Assembly (NCBI RefSeq): GCF_010730355.1
Contig: NZ_AP022576.1
Span: 4,774,001-4,838,000, forward strand
DNA: 64,000 nucleotides
Direction of reading: 5' to 3'
Origin: Mycobacterium florentinum
GTDB taxonomy: Bacteria; Actinomycetota; Actinomycetes; Mycobacteriales; Mycobacteriaceae
Numbering within the stretch: the stretch's first letter is position 1; every line of letters begins with the position of its first letter. The position numbers and the translations under genes are program-made. The notes beneath the pieces were generated by a model. It was not told the origin of the DNA and searched no databases. It worked only from the letters and a program-made list of their open reading frames with translations. Of the stretch, positions 1 through 9,159 are shown piece by piece.

Positions 1-381
1 ATCGAGCTCGACGGGCAGTTCTGCGGGCAGCTGACCATCGGCAACGTCACCCACGGCGCCTTGCGGTCGGCGTGGATCGGCTACTGGGTGCCGAGCTCGG
101 CGACCGGCGGCGGGGTGGCCACCGGCGCGCTGGCACTGGGCCTGGACCACTGCTTCGGGCCCGTCATGTTGCATCGGGTGGAGGCCACCGTGCGCCCGGA
201 GAACGTCGCGAGTCGGGCCGTGCTGGCCAAGGTCGGCTTCCGCGAAGAGGGCCTGCTGCGGCGCTACCTCGAGGTCGACCGGGCCTGGCGCGATCATCTC
301 CTGATGGCCATCACGGCCGAGGAGGTCTACGGGTCGGTCGCATCGACGCTGGTCCGCGCCGGACACGCGCGCTGGGCCTAA
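1..381 (+). CDS. GNAT acetyltransferase, RimJ-like (5' truncated by window edge)
   Basis: The open frame runs from base 1 to a TAA at 379-381, so the start lies outside the window and about 126 C-terminal residues are visible. They look like the acetyl-CoA-binding half of a GNAT N-acetyltransferase of the RimJ/RimL type: an IGYWV strand, a Gly-rich GGGVATGAL turn, and the characteristic NVASRAVLAKVGFREEGLLRRY segment near the end. Such enzymes acetylate protein N-termini or small molecules; the substrate is not evident here. The next gene resembles Rv0996, so this is probably the orthologue of M. tuberculosis Rv0995 (annotated rimJ). The internal ATG-like start at 61 is not the true start, because conserved sequence continues upstream of it. 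Confidence 0.85.
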   Translation: MELDGQFCGQLTIGNVTHGALRSAWIGYWVPSSATGGGVATGALALGLDHCFGPVMLHRVEATVRPENVASRAVLAKVGFREEGLLRRYLEVDRAWRDHLLMAITAEEVYGSVASTLVRAGHARWA

Positions 382-627
382 CGGTCTTTGGGGTTGCTGC
401 CGGGGCGGTAGTGCCTGCCGCGATGGCTTGCGAGACGACGATTTCGACGCGTTCCCGACCCGCCGCTGTAGAGAAATCGCAATAAAACTGTGGCTAGCGT
501 GACATATGTGGCGTGTGATGCTTGATTGAGGCAAATTACAGGTGTGTAATTGCGCTGGTCACAGGTCCCGGCCACGCAGGTCAACGATCGGCCTCGCGGG
601 GGATCCGACCAGAAGGAGCAGTTCATC

Positions 628-1632
628 ATGCCAAGCATCCCGCAGTCGTTGTTGTGGATCTCGCTCGTGGTGCTCTGGCTGTTCGTGCTGGTACCGATGC
701 TGGTCAGCAAGCGCGACGCCGTGCGACGGACCAGCGACGTGGCGCTGGCCACCCGGGTGCTCAACGGTGGTGCGGGTTCCCGCCTGCTTCGGCGCAACGG
801 TCCGGCGGCGGGTCACCGCAGCGATCCGGACTGGCAGCCCGAAGACGCGGGCGACGACGAGCTCGCCGAGACCGACGATGAGCACGACGCCGAGACCGAG
901 GAGCTGAGCCCCGCCGGTGCGGTCGTGATGCGGATGCCGGCCGCCGAGCCGGCCGAGCCCGACTACCTGGACGTCGACGTCATCGAAGACTCGGGCGCCC
1001 TGCCGGCCGGAGTCAGCGCCGCGGCCGTCGAACCCGAACTCGCCCCGGTGGCCGAAGACGAGCACGACGACGAGGCCGAGCACGATCACCTCGACGACGA
1101 GTACGAATACGTCGAGGACTCGTCCGGTTTAGAGCCCGAGGCAGACGACGAGGACCCGGGCGTCCGCGAGCGCGTGGTCCCGGCGAGCGCGCAGCGCCGG
1201 CGCCGTTTCGACACCAAGACCGCGGCCGCCGTCACCGCGCGCAAGTACGCCTTCCGCAGGAAGGTGCTGATGGTGATGGCGGTCGTGCTGGTCGGCTCCG
1301 CGACGGCCGCGTTCGAGATCACCCGGACCGCCTGGTGGGTGTGCGGAGTGGCCACCGCGATCACCCTGCTCTACCTGGGCTATCTGCGCCGGCAGACCAA
1401 GATCGAGGAGAAAATCCGTCGCCGCCGCACACAGCGGATGACCCGCGCCCGCTTCGGGGTCGAGAACACCCGCGACCGTGACTACGACGTGGTCCCGTCG
1501 CGGCTGCGTCGCCCCGGTGCGGTGGTGCTGGAGATCGACGACGAGGACCCGATCTTCGAGCACCTGGACTACGCGATGCCGCAGCAGAACTTCGGCTGGC
1601 CCCGGGACCTGCCGCGCGCCGTGGGCCAGTAG
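628..1632 (+). CDS. Membrane protein of the SepX/GLPR (Rv0996-like) family
   Basis: 334 residues starting at ATG 628, chosen because an AGAAGGAG ribosome-binding site lies just upstream and the next residues (MPSIPQSLLWISLVVLWLF) form a membrane segment. After that comes a long, very acidic central region rich in Asp/Glu, then two closely spaced hydrophobic segments (about residues 210-255) and a basic C-terminal part. This architecture and its position after the RimJ-like gene match M. tuberculosis Rv0996. From memory, actinobacterial relatives are the septal protein SepX of Streptomyces and GLPR, the membrane receptor of the gephyrin-like protein in corynebacteria, so a divisome/polar-growth role is likely but inferred. 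No enzymatic motif is visible. Confidence 0.8.
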   Translation: MPSIPQSLLWISLVVLWLFVLVPMLVSKRDAVRRTSDVALATRVLNGGAGSRLLRRNGPAAGHRSDPDWQPEDAGDDELAETDDEHDAETEELSPAGAVVMRMPAAEPAEPDYLDVDVIEDSGALPAGVSAAAVEPELAPVAEDEHDDEAEHDHLDDEYEYVEDSSGLEPEADDEDPGVRERVVPASAQRRRRFDTKTAAAVTARKYAFRRKVLMVMAVVLVGSATAAFEITRTAWWVCGVATAITLLYLGYLRRQTKIEEKIRRRRTQRMTRARFGVENTRDRDYDVVPSRLRRPGAVVLEIDDEDPIFEHLDYAMPQQNFGWPRDLPRAVGQ

Positions 1633-1681
1633 GCCTGTTGGCTCTGGCACTTTCCCAGAACTGGTAGCCTGCTAGCGGTCA

Positions 1682-1754
1682 GGGGCTATAGCGCAGTTGG
1701 TAGCGCGTCTCGTTCGCATCGAGAAGGTCAGGGGTTCGATTCCCCTTAGCTCCA
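1682..1754 (+). tRNA. tRNA-Ala (anticodon CGC)
   Basis: A full cloverleaf can be drawn: acceptor GGGGCTA/TAGCTCC with one G-T pair, D stem GCGC/GCGC with an AGTTGGTA loop, anticodon stem TCTCG/CGAGA with loop TTCGCAT, and T stem AGGGG/CCCCT with loop TTCGATT. Anticodon CGC reads GCG, alanine. The discriminator is A1754 and no CCA is encoded. It follows the Rv0996-like gene by 49 bases and sits at the left edge of a long accessory block. Confidence 0.97.
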
Positions 1755-1787
1755 CAACGTTTGAACTGGTCAGAGGGCTTTCTTTGA

Positions 1788-2882
1788 TCACGCCCCGGTG
1801 TTGCCGAACCCGACGTGGCCGCGGATCAGTGGCAGAGTCGCCGCGGTGGCGAAACCCGCGGGGGCCTCGCAGATCGCCCGCACGGCGTTGAGCACCTGCA
1901 TGCCGGTGGCCACGCTTGCCGAGCGGACGTGTTCTTCCATGCTCGCCGCGCGGGTGAAGCTGGCCAGGCAGAAGAAATGTGTCCGCATCGACGGGTCGCC
2001 CTCGATCGTCAGCGTCCAACCGTCCTGGGGTTTGGGCCAATGGCCCGGGTACTCGCCGCCCACGGTCCACAGCGTCTCGATCTCGACGAGCACCTCGCCG
2101 TCGCGCCGCCCCGACCACTTCCATCGTTGCCCCGCAGTGGTTCCCGCGAGCAACAGATGGTCGAAGATCTGGTGATCCTCTCGGGCGGGCACCGCCTCCA
2201 CGGTCGAGGTGACCTCATCGATGCCGGCATTCAGCGCGTCCGCGAGAAGCCACACCTGTTCGGTGAAGATCCCGCTGTTGAAGGCCAGGAACTCACTGGC
2301 CTCGGTGCTGATCTCCTCGACGGGTCGCCCAAAGCGCATGTTGTCGAACGTGATCGACGTGCTTTCGTAGACCGACCAGTCGGCCCGCTCCTGCAGCGTG
2401 ATCTTGTCGATGGTGCGGGACATGCCCGACAGGGCCAGCGGCAGGGCGCCGGAGAGGTTCCCGGGGTTCAACCCGTTGCCATGGATCGTGGTTCCGCCGG
2501 CCCGGCAGGCCTCGAGCACCCGGTCGCGGTCGGCCGGTGCGATGCGGCGCGGATGGAACAGAAACGCCGTCGTCGCAACGTTTTTCCCGCTGGCGAGCAG
2601 CGTGCACACCTCGTCGAGGTTGGTGTTGCGCGGGGTGTAGAGCACGCAATCCGCATCCAGCCCAACGATCTTGTCGACATCGGTCGTCGCGGCGACACCG
2701 ATCGGGTCGCGGCCCACCAGCGTGCCGACGTCGACTCCGTTCTTCGAGTCGGAATACACTCGGGCGCCGACGATCTCGATATCGGGCCGGTGATCGATGA
2801 TGGTGGTGACCATCTCGGCACCCACCGTGCCGGTGCCCCAAGGGATGACGCGGAGCCGCGTTAGATCACTGAATGTCGTCAC
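1788..2882 (-). CDS. NAD(P)-binding DHDPR-like / 2,4-diaminopentanoate dehydrogenase-like protein
   Basis: 364 residues, GTG start at 2882 preceded by a strong AGGAGGAAGCA site. The N-terminus has a Rossmann nucleotide-binding motif (VIPWGTGTVGAEM), as in dihydrodipicolinate-reductase-fold proteins that mycobacteria carry in many copies, often near lipid or aromatic catabolism genes. The central and C-terminal parts (GNGLNPGNLSG and following) fit that paralogous family better than true DapB, which is about 245 residues. The substrate is unknown. It is last in a run of minus-strand genes after a P450 and box-pathway genes, so a role in turnover of a catabolic intermediate is plausible but unproven. 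Confidence 0.7.
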   Translation of the reverse strand: MTTFSDLTRLRVIPWGTGTVGAEMVTTIIDHRPDIEIVGARVYSDSKNGVDVGTLVGRDPIGVAATTDVDKIVGLDADCVLYTPRNTNLDEVCTLLASGKNVATTAFLFHPRRIAPADRDRVLEACRAGGTTIHGNGLNPGNLSGALPLALSGMSRTIDKITLQERADWSVYESTSITFDNMRFGRPVEEISTEASEFLAFNSGIFTEQVWLLADALNAGIDEVTSTVEAVPAREDHQIFDHLLLAGTTAGQRWKWSGRRDGEVLVEIETLWTVGGEYPGHWPKPQDGWTLTIEGDPSMRTHFFCLASFTRAASMEEHVRSASVATGMQVLNAVRAICEAPAGFATAATLPLIRGHVGFGNTGA

Positions 2883-2949
2883 TGCTTCCTCCTGACACCG
2901 GCGGCTGAGGCGGCCTTCATTGTGACCGACCGATGGCCGCGACCCGCAA

Positions 2950-4182
2950 CTAGGTGTCGAAGGCGATAGGGAGAGTCGAGGGCCCGCTCAGCCCGACAAA
3001 CGGCTTCCACGGCGACGGCCCATTTTTGCGAGGATTCGCGATTCGACGAGTGACGGTTCGCAGCGCCTCGGCGATTTCCAGCCGGGCCAGGTTCGCACCG
3101 ACGCAATAGTGCACGCCCGCACCGAAGTTGAGCACCGGCGGCAATCCCTCGCGGGTGATGTCGAACCGATCGGGATCGTCGTAGATCGCCGGATCACGGT
3201 TGGCCGCAGCGGTATTCGAGAAAATCATGGTGCCCTCCGGAAAGAGGACACCGGCGAGTTCGACGTCCTGGGCCGCGACACGTACCAAGGAATTGGCGAT
3301 CGGGGAGTGGCGCATGGTCTCGTCGACGGCGGTCATCGCCAGCTCGGGTCTGTCTCGCAAGAGCTCCCACTGGTCGGGGTGATCGCAGAGGACGCCGATG
3401 GACGCGGCAACCTGGTTGCGCGTGGTGTCGGTGCCCGCGAGCAACAGGGCGGCCGCGAGCATCCGCAGCTCGTCGTGATTGAGCCGGTCCCCGTCGTGCT
3501 CGGCCCGGATGAGGTCGGAGAGCAGGTCGTCGGTCAGGGTGTGGCGGCGCCGGGCGATCATGTCGTCGACGTAATCGTCGAGTTCACCCCAGGCGCGCAT
3601 CACGTCGGGTACGTCAGCGGCGGTGAAGGTGAAGTTGAATGCCTTGAAGATGTCGTCCGCCCACAGTGAAAACTGTTGCCAGTCCTCGCGGGGCGCCCCG
3701 AGCAACGCACAGATGACGGGCACGGGGTACGGCCGCGCGATGTCGCTGACAACGTCGCAATGACCCCGGCGGCTGATCGGTTCGGCGATTTCGTCGATGA
3801 CCTCGACGATGGTGGCGTGCAGTCGCTCGACCGCGCGCGGGGTGAACGCCTTGGCCACGACGCCGCGGACCCGCTGGTGTTTGGCGCCCTCCATGCCCAG
3901 CAACGAGTTGACGACTTTGTCCCAGAGGGGACCGGAGGTGATGCCTTGGACGGCGAGAATATACCCGGGCGGGATCTGGAATCGATTGTCTCGCAACATA
4001 GTGCGTACCAGATCGTAGGACAGCACTTCGGGTCCGTATGGTCCCAGTGCGATCGGTGCCAACCGCTGCGCTGCCTGGAATTTCGGGTACAACTGCGCGG
4101 GTGTGGCAGTCGCGACGTCGTACTCGATGGTCGGCAAGCCCGCGTCGAACACACTCGGGCTAGCGGTGTTGACGGGCGCCAT
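2950..4182 (-). CDS. Cytochrome P450 monooxygenase
   Basis: 410 residues, the normal size for a soluble bacterial P450. The landmarks are in place: oxygen-activation motif AGTDTT at 249-254 in the I helix, the ExxR pair in ETMR (288-291), and the haem-ligand loop NFGAGVHYC with Cys360. An AGGGAGGGGCG site precedes ATG 4182. There is no adjacent ferredoxin or ferredoxin reductase, so electron partners must lie elsewhere. It lies on the same strand as, and downstream of, the benzoate-CoA ligase/boxB/boxC genes. Demethylation or ring hydroxylation of an aromatic acid before CoA activation is a reasonable guess; a sterol or terpenoid substrate cannot be excluded. Confidence 0.92.
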   Translation of the reverse strand: MAPVNTASPSVFDAGLPTIEYDVATATPAQLYPKFQAAQRLAPIALGPYGPEVLSYDLVRTMLRDNRFQIPPGYILAVQGITSGPLWDKVVNSLLGMEGAKHQRVRGVVAKAFTPRAVERLHATIVEVIDEIAEPISRRGHCDVVSDIARPYPVPVICALLGAPREDWQQFSLWADDIFKAFNFTFTAADVPDVMRAWGELDDYVDDMIARRRHTLTDDLLSDLIRAEHDGDRLNHDELRMLAAALLLAGTDTTRNQVAASIGVLCDHPDQWELLRDRPELAMTAVDETMRHSPIANSLVRVAAQDVELAGVLFPEGTMIFSNTAAANRDPAIYDDPDRFDITREGLPPVLNFGAGVHYCVGANLARLEIAEALRTVTRRIANPRKNGPSPWKPFVGLSGPSTLPIAFDT

Positions 4183-4307
4183 CGCCCCTCCCTATCAGGT
4201 TCGAGAATGCTCTAACCGACAGTCGACTGCCACTTCGTCTGACTTTAAACCCGGCGGGAGGCTCAGTCAAGCAGCTGTCAAACCTGTTGATTCCCAGCGC
4301 AACTCAT

Positions 4308-5933
4308 TCATGTCTGCGCGGTAGGCGGTCGCGTGAGTACGTCGGCGACCTGCTCGCGAAGCAGATCGCGCCGCAGTTTGGCGGTAGCGGTCTTGGGCAG
4401 CTCGGCCATCATGACGAAGGCGCGAGGTCGTTTGAACGCGGCCAGCCCCTCGCGGCACCAGGCGACAAGGGAGTCGGCGTCGGCCCGATGGCCGGGCCGC
4501 GGCACGACGCAGGCGATCGGCTTTTCCAGACCGGACGCGTCGGCGGCAGCCACGACGGCCGCCTCGATGACGTCGGGATGCTGCAGCAACCGTTCCTCAA
4601 CCTCTGCCGGCGACACCCAGATGCCGCCGGCCTTGAGCATGTCGCTGGAGCGGCCGAGCCAGCTGTACGTGCCGTCGGCGTTGCGCACGACGGCGTCGCC
4701 GGTGCGCAGCCAACCGTCCTCAAACACCTGCCGGGTGGCGTCGGCCCGGTTCCAGTAACCCGAGGCGATCGACCCGCCCTTGACATGCAGCATCCCGCGC
4801 GCGCCCGCGGCGTCGATGACGGCACCGGACTCGTCCCGCAGCTGCACCTCGTAGCCGGGCACCGGAACACCCGCCGATCCCGGTCGCGCCCGGCCCGGCT
4901 GGTTGGACAGGAAGATGTGCAGCGCCTCCGTCGACCCGATGCCGTCCAGCACCTCGACTCCGAACCGGTCACGAAACCTCTCGAACAGCACGGGAGGTAG
5001 CGCTTCTCCCGCCGAAATGCCCTGTCGGACAGACTCAAACGTACCATCGGGCAAATCGCTGGCCAGCAGCGACGAGTAGAACGTGGGAACGCCGAAAAAC
5101 AGTGTCGGGCGCTCGGCTCGGATGCGTTGCGCGATGACGGCCGGGGTCGGACGTGCTCGCTCCAAAACCGTTGTGGCACCGACCGCGAGTGGGAAGAAGC
5201 AGGAATTGCCGAGGCCGTAGGCGAAGAACAGCTTTGCGACCGACAGGCACCGGTCGTCGGGCAAGATGCCCAGCAGTCCGGCGCCGTAGCTTTCGGCAAC
5301 ACTGCGGATGCTGCCGTGCCGGTGGATGGCGGCCTTGGGCGTGCCGGTCGTGCCCGATGTGTAGAGCCACAGTGCGGGCGTCTCCTCATACGTGTCGGCG
5401 GCCGCGGCGACTGGATCGGCCGATGCGAGACATTCCCAGCGGTGCACGGCCGCGCCGGGGAGGCTATCGATTTCTTGCTGGCCGTCGAAGACCACGTCGG
5501 CGACATCGGGGGCCACCGCGGTCGCAGCGGCAACTTGAACAGCGAACTCCGTTGATGCACAGACCAATCGAGTACGCGAATCGGCGACCAACTTGCCCAA
5601 CTCCGGTCCGGACAGCATGGTGGAAACCGGGACGGCGACCGCGCCCAGATACATCGCCGCCAGGATCCCCGACAGCAGTTCGACATCGTCGGCCATGCAC
5701 AGGATGACACGGTCCTCGCGCCGCACGCCCAGATTCCGCAGCCCGCCGGCGACTCGACGCACCTCCTCGGCCAGGTCCTGGTAGCTCAGCGTGCGCGTCG
5801 AACTGACGACGGCGGTGCACTCCCCTCGCCCGACACGCAGGTGCCGATCGACGAGATAACCCGCAGCATTGAACAACGGCCGGTCGAGGGCGGTAGCCGC
5901 GCCCGCGGCCGAATGCTCAGGAAAGGTAGACAT
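4308..5933 (-). CDS. Benzoate-CoA ligase family (AMP-forming)
   Basis: 541 residues. It belongs to the acyl-adenylate superfamily: P-loop YTSGTTGTPK at 191-200, GIGSTE and YxRTGD-type motifs later (WLRTGDAV), hinge GRSSDMLKAGG, and a C-terminal PKTATAK motif carrying the likely catalytic lysine near 519. The pattern SVAKLFFAYGLGN and the GISAGEALP segment are typical of benzoate-CoA ligases. ATG 5933 was chosen over an upstream in-frame start because it lies within the last 17 bases of boxB, a coupled arrangement. Expected reaction: benzoate or a substituted benzoate + CoA + ATP to aryl-CoA, feeding BoxB. The exact aryl substrate is inferred from context. Confidence 0.88.
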   Translation of the reverse strand: MSTFPEHSAAGAATALDRPLFNAAGYLVDRHLRVGRGECTAVVSSTRTLSYQDLAEEVRRVAGGLRNLGVRREDRVILCMADDVELLSGILAAMYLGAVAVPVSTMLSGPELGKLVADSRTRLVCASTEFAVQVAAATAVAPDVADVVFDGQQEIDSLPGAAVHRWECLASADPVAAAADTYEETPALWLYTSGTTGTPKAAIHRHGSIRSVAESYGAGLLGILPDDRCLSVAKLFFAYGLGNSCFFPLAVGATTVLERARPTPAVIAQRIRAERPTLFFGVPTFYSSLLASDLPDGTFESVRQGISAGEALPPVLFERFRDRFGVEVLDGIGSTEALHIFLSNQPGRARPGSAGVPVPGYEVQLRDESGAVIDAAGARGMLHVKGGSIASGYWNRADATRQVFEDGWLRTGDAVVRNADGTYSWLGRSSDMLKAGGIWVSPAEVEERLLQHPDVIEAAVVAAADASGLEKPIACVVPRPGHRADADSLVAWCREGLAAFKRPRAFVMMAELPKTATAKLRRDLLREQVADVLTRPPTAQT

Positions 5934-7338
5934 ATTCGAAATCGAACGGCTTGTCGTTGATGCCCTGGGTCGGTGGCGCGACCCAGCCGGCGATCTTGCC
6001 CGGCTCATACACGGGCCGCATCAGCGAGCGCACGAAGGACAGGTCGTCGTTGGTGGGTAACCAGTTTGCCTTCGCGTCCTCCCACGAGGCAACGTCCACA
6101 ATGCTGCCCGCCGGAGTGATGTGGTGTTCGGCGTAGGCGCCGACGGCGCGGTTGAAACCGACGTGGGGGAGCATGAATCGATAGTCGATGCCGTTGTCGG
6201 CGAGGATCCTGTTCCACCGCTTGACACCGCTGTGACAGTCGCTGGTGTACTCGCTGCGCAGGTCCAGATTCAAGGCCAGCAGCGCCGGTAGCTCGTCGGT
6301 GTCCCAGGTTCCCTCGGGCGTGGGCCTGCCGAGCTCGGCGTGGGCGTCGACGAGCAGATGATCGTCGCTTCGTCGCTCCTCTTGCCAGCGGCCTTTCAGC
6401 CCCACGGTGAAGTAATTGGCGGCGTTGGTGGAGGTTTCGCTGCCGAACAGGTCCAGCGAGACGCTGTAGTGGAAGTTGATGTACTTCTGCAGGATCTCGA
6501 GGGGAATGCCGCCGAATCCTCCGATGTCGGCGGTATCGTGCTCGCGCATCAGCTCGGCGCTGCGAGCGACCACTCGGTCCACGCCCGTCGTGCCGACGAA
6601 CATGTGGTGCGCCTCTTCCTTCAGCATGAATTCACATGTGCGGGAAAGCGGATCGAACGCGCTCTCCTTCAACGTGCCGAGCTGATATTTGCCGTCGCGG
6701 TCGGTGAAGTAGGTGAACATGTAGAACGCGAGCCAGTCGGCGGTCGATTCGTTGAACGCCCCCAGGATGCGCGGTGAGTCGGGGCTGCCGGAATTGCGGC
6801 ACAGCAACGCCTCGGCTTCCTCGCGGCCCTCCCTGCCGAAGTAGGCGTGCAGAAGGTACACCATGGCCCAGAGGTGCCGGCCCTCTTCGACGTTGACCTG
6901 GAACAGGTTTCGCAGGTCATACAACGACGGTGCGGTCAGGCCGAGGAGGCGCTGCTGCTCTACCGAGGCCGGCTCGGTGTCGCCCTGCACCACGATCAGC
7001 CGCTGTAGGTCGGCGCGGTGTTCGCCGGGTACCTGCTGCCAAACGGGCTCACCTTTGTGCTCCCCGAACGCGATACGACGATCGGGCTTGGGTTCGGCAA
7101 GAAATATGCCCCACCGGTAGTCCGGGAGATTGACGTGGTCGAAATGGGCCCAGCCGTCGCGACCGACCGCCACGGCGGTTCGCAGGTACACACCGTGGGT
7201 TTGCACCGCCGGACCCATCTCGCCCCACCAATTGAGGAATTTGGGCTGCCATCCCTCCAGGGCGCGTTGCAGCCGGCGGTCCGAGGACAGGTCGACGTTG
7301 TTCGGGATCTTGTCTTCGTAGTTGATCGATGTGGTCAC
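5917..7338 (-). CDS. boxB: BoxB, benzoyl-CoA 2,3-epoxidase diiron subunit
   Basis: 473 residues from GTG 7338, the length usual for BoxB. The start is set by a 4-base gap to the boxC stop; an upstream in-frame ATG would run far into boxC. Di-iron carboxylate ligand candidates occur at the expected spacing: Glu122, Glu152-x-x-His155 (in EEGRH), Asp213, and Glu242-x-x-His245 (in KEEAHHM). BoxB uses O2 with electrons from the reductase BoxA to convert benzoyl-CoA into its 2,3-epoxide in the cytoplasm. The coding end overlaps the ligase start by 17 bases. No boxA is visible anywhere in the window, so its reductase partner is encoded elsewhere or replaced. Confidence 0.92.
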   Translation of the reverse strand: MTTSINYEDKIPNNVDLSSDRRLQRALEGWQPKFLNWWGEMGPAVQTHGVYLRTAVAVGRDGWAHFDHVNLPDYRWGIFLAEPKPDRRIAFGEHKGEPVWQQVPGEHRADLQRLIVVQGDTEPASVEQQRLLGLTAPSLYDLRNLFQVNVEEGRHLWAMVYLLHAYFGREGREEAEALLCRNSGSPDSPRILGAFNESTADWLAFYMFTYFTDRDGKYQLGTLKESAFDPLSRTCEFMLKEEAHHMFVGTTGVDRVVARSAELMREHDTADIGGFGGIPLEILQKYINFHYSVSLDLFGSETSTNAANYFTVGLKGRWQEERRSDDHLLVDAHAELGRPTPEGTWDTDELPALLALNLDLRSEYTSDCHSGVKRWNRILADNGIDYRFMLPHVGFNRAVGAYAEHHITPAGSIVDVASWEDAKANWLPTNDDLSFVRSLMRPVYEPGKIAGWVAPPTQGINDKPFDFEYVYLS

Positions 7339-7342
7339 GACG

Positions 7343-9067
7343 TCATACCCGCTTCGGGTCGAAGTTGGCCGATTTGCCGGTGCCGTATCGGCGTAACGCT
7401 CCTTCGGGCCCGGAAGCGTTGGGCCGCAGGAAGATCCAGTTTTGCCAGGCCGATAGCCGGCCGAAGATCTTGGTCTCGACCGTTTCGGGACCGACGAAGC
7501 GGTGATTGGCCTCCATGCCGGTGCAGGCATCCGGTGACAGCGCCGCGCGCCCCTCCACGACGAGCCGGATTTCGTCCTGCCAGTCGATGTCGTCGGGGGC
7601 GGCGGTGACCAGCCCCAGTTCCGCGGCGCGGGGGGCCGTCAGTTCGGCATCAATTACAGTGTCTCGCAGCAGGGTTAGGTGATCGCTGTGGCCGTAGAAG
7701 CGCGATTCCAGGCGACTCAATCCGTTGCCCATCGGAAAGACCCCGAAGTTGGCGGCCGTCAGCCGCAGGCTCGCGCGCGCTTGGCTTTCTTCGTTGTCCA
7801 GCGGCGGGCCGTCGAGGATGTACTGACGGTCGCATGCCAGGGCCAGCTCGGTCAGCATCCCGGTGCAGGCGCTGCCCGGTTCGATCAGGGCGATGAGGCT
7901 ACGGCTGGTCACATCCAGCCGCTTGAGCACGCGCTTGTAGTACTGCACGATTTCGTTGGCAAGCCAATGACTTTCGGCATTGTGCAGTAGCAGGCGTTCG
8001 TAGCCGTCGACGGTGGCCATGTCACCGCCGGTCTGCAGTAGCCAGATGCCGATGTTCGTTTCGTTGGTCCGCAGCCGCAGGATGAGATCGTCGAGCTGGC
8101 GGGTCAGCGCCAGCGGCCAGAACGCGGCGCCCTGCGCGGCGGCTTCGTCGAAGTCGGCGGGCGCGGGCTCTGTCGGGGCATGCAGCGTGATGGTGGCTGT
8201 CGAACTTGTCCGATCAATGGTGGCGGTGACGTAGTCGTAGACGATGCTGTCGGAACGGATCTCGCGGTTCAGCCCGACGAGTTCGATGCCCCGGGCATGT
8301 GACGGGCGGGCCGAGCGCGCGGCGAGTTCGGTGGCGCGGCGGCGCACCGCATCGTCGAATTGGCGCGGCAGCACCAGCTCGTCGACCAGTCCCCACTGCG
8401 CGGCCGTCTTGCCGCGCACGCCGTTGGAACGGGTGGCGAACACGTCGGCCAGATCCTTGCGCACCCGGCGCTTGTCGACGACGCGGATTAGTCCTCCCGT
8501 GCCGGGCAGCACACCCAACAGCGGCACTTCCGGTAGCGATACCGCCGAGGAGTTGTCGTCCACCAGCAGGATGTGGTCGCAGGCGAGGGCGAGTTCGTAG
8601 CCACCGCCCGCGCAAGAACCGTTGACCGCGGCCAGATATGTCTGCCCCGAGTTCTCGGTGGCATCCTCGATGCCGTTGCGCGTCTCGTTGGTGAACTTGC
8701 AGAAGTTCACCTTCCATTCGTGGGTCGAGGCGGCGAGCATCTGAATGTTGGCACCCGCACAGAAGACCTTCTCTTTGCCGCTGGTCAGGATGACCGTTTT
8801 GACCTCTGGGTGCTCGAATCGCAGTCGCTGCGTTGCGTCGTAGAGCTCGATGTCGACACCGAGGTCATACGAGTTGAGCTTCAGCTCGTAGCCGGGTACC
8901 AACCCGGCGTCCTCGGACACGTCCAGCACCAGCCAGGCCAGGTCGCCGTCGAGTCGCAGGTTCCAATGCCGGTACCGACCGGGGTGGGTGTCGAACGAGA
9001 CTACGGGCGCGGTGGCGTCAGCCGCGCAGACGCGGGGGTGGTGTCCGACATCGATGCCGACCGCCAT
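7343..9067 (-). CDS. boxC: BoxC, 2,3-epoxybenzoyl-CoA dihydrolase
   Basis: 574 residues from ATG 9067, chosen for the strong AGGAGGA site eight bases upstream; an in-frame ATG nine codons earlier has none. It has a tandem crotonase-like fold: a first enoyl-CoA hydratase-type domain with the oxyanion segment GKEKVFCAGANIQML and GGGYELALACD, then a second, more divergent domain with a repeat of the ACTGMLTELALACD theme. BoxC opens the epoxide ring hydrolytically, giving 3,4-dehydroadipyl-CoA semialdehyde and formate. It is the first gene of the boxC-boxB-ligase unit and sits behind a sigma-A-like promoter. Confidence 0.92.
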   Translation of the reverse strand: MAVGIDVGHHPRVCAADATAPVVSFDTHPGRYRHWNLRLDGDLAWLVLDVSEDAGLVPGYELKLNSYDLGVDIELYDATQRLRFEHPEVKTVILTSGKEKVFCAGANIQMLAASTHEWKVNFCKFTNETRNGIEDATENSGQTYLAAVNGSCAGGGYELALACDHILLVDDNSSAVSLPEVPLLGVLPGTGGLIRVVDKRRVRKDLADVFATRSNGVRGKTAAQWGLVDELVLPRQFDDAVRRRATELAARSARPSHARGIELVGLNREIRSDSIVYDYVTATIDRTSSTATITLHAPTEPAPADFDEAAAQGAAFWPLALTRQLDDLILRLRTNETNIGIWLLQTGGDMATVDGYERLLLHNAESHWLANEIVQYYKRVLKRLDVTSRSLIALIEPGSACTGMLTELALACDRQYILDGPPLDNEESQARASLRLTAANFGVFPMGNGLSRLESRFYGHSDHLTLLRDTVIDAELTAPRAAELGLVTAAPDDIDWQDEIRLVVEGRAALSPDACTGMEANHRFVGPETVETKIFGRLSAWQNWIFLRPNASGPEGALRRYGTGKSANFDPKRV

Positions 9068-9102
9068 CGGTCCTCCTAGTGGTGGGAGCCGCATGCCGCT
9101 TC

Positions 9103-9132
9103 AATATATGACACTAGTTATGCGTATCGCAA
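9103..9132 (-). promoter_or_regulatory. Candidate promoter of the boxC-boxB-ligase unit
   Basis: On the minus strand TTGCGA (9132-9127) and TATATT (9108-9103) are separated by 18 bases, a sigma-A-like arrangement placing transcription start about 30 bases before the boxC ATG. The -35 box lies inside the short palindrome TGCGTATCGCA (9121-9131), a possible repressor contact for the neighbouring PaaX-like protein. This is based on eye matching only. Confidence 0.4.
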
Positions 9133-9159
9133 AGGTTTTGTAGAAGAAGAACGACGGAC

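Noticed and set aside
72..485. Frames overlapping the acetyltransferase and the following gap
   Set aside because: Arg/Gly/Pro-rich alternative-frame translations with no motif.
1672..2124. Minus-strand frame with an ELRGIEPLTF-type beginning
   Set aside because: Its first part is the antisense translation of the tRNA-Ala gene, a common false protein; the rest is a shadow of the reductase-like gene.
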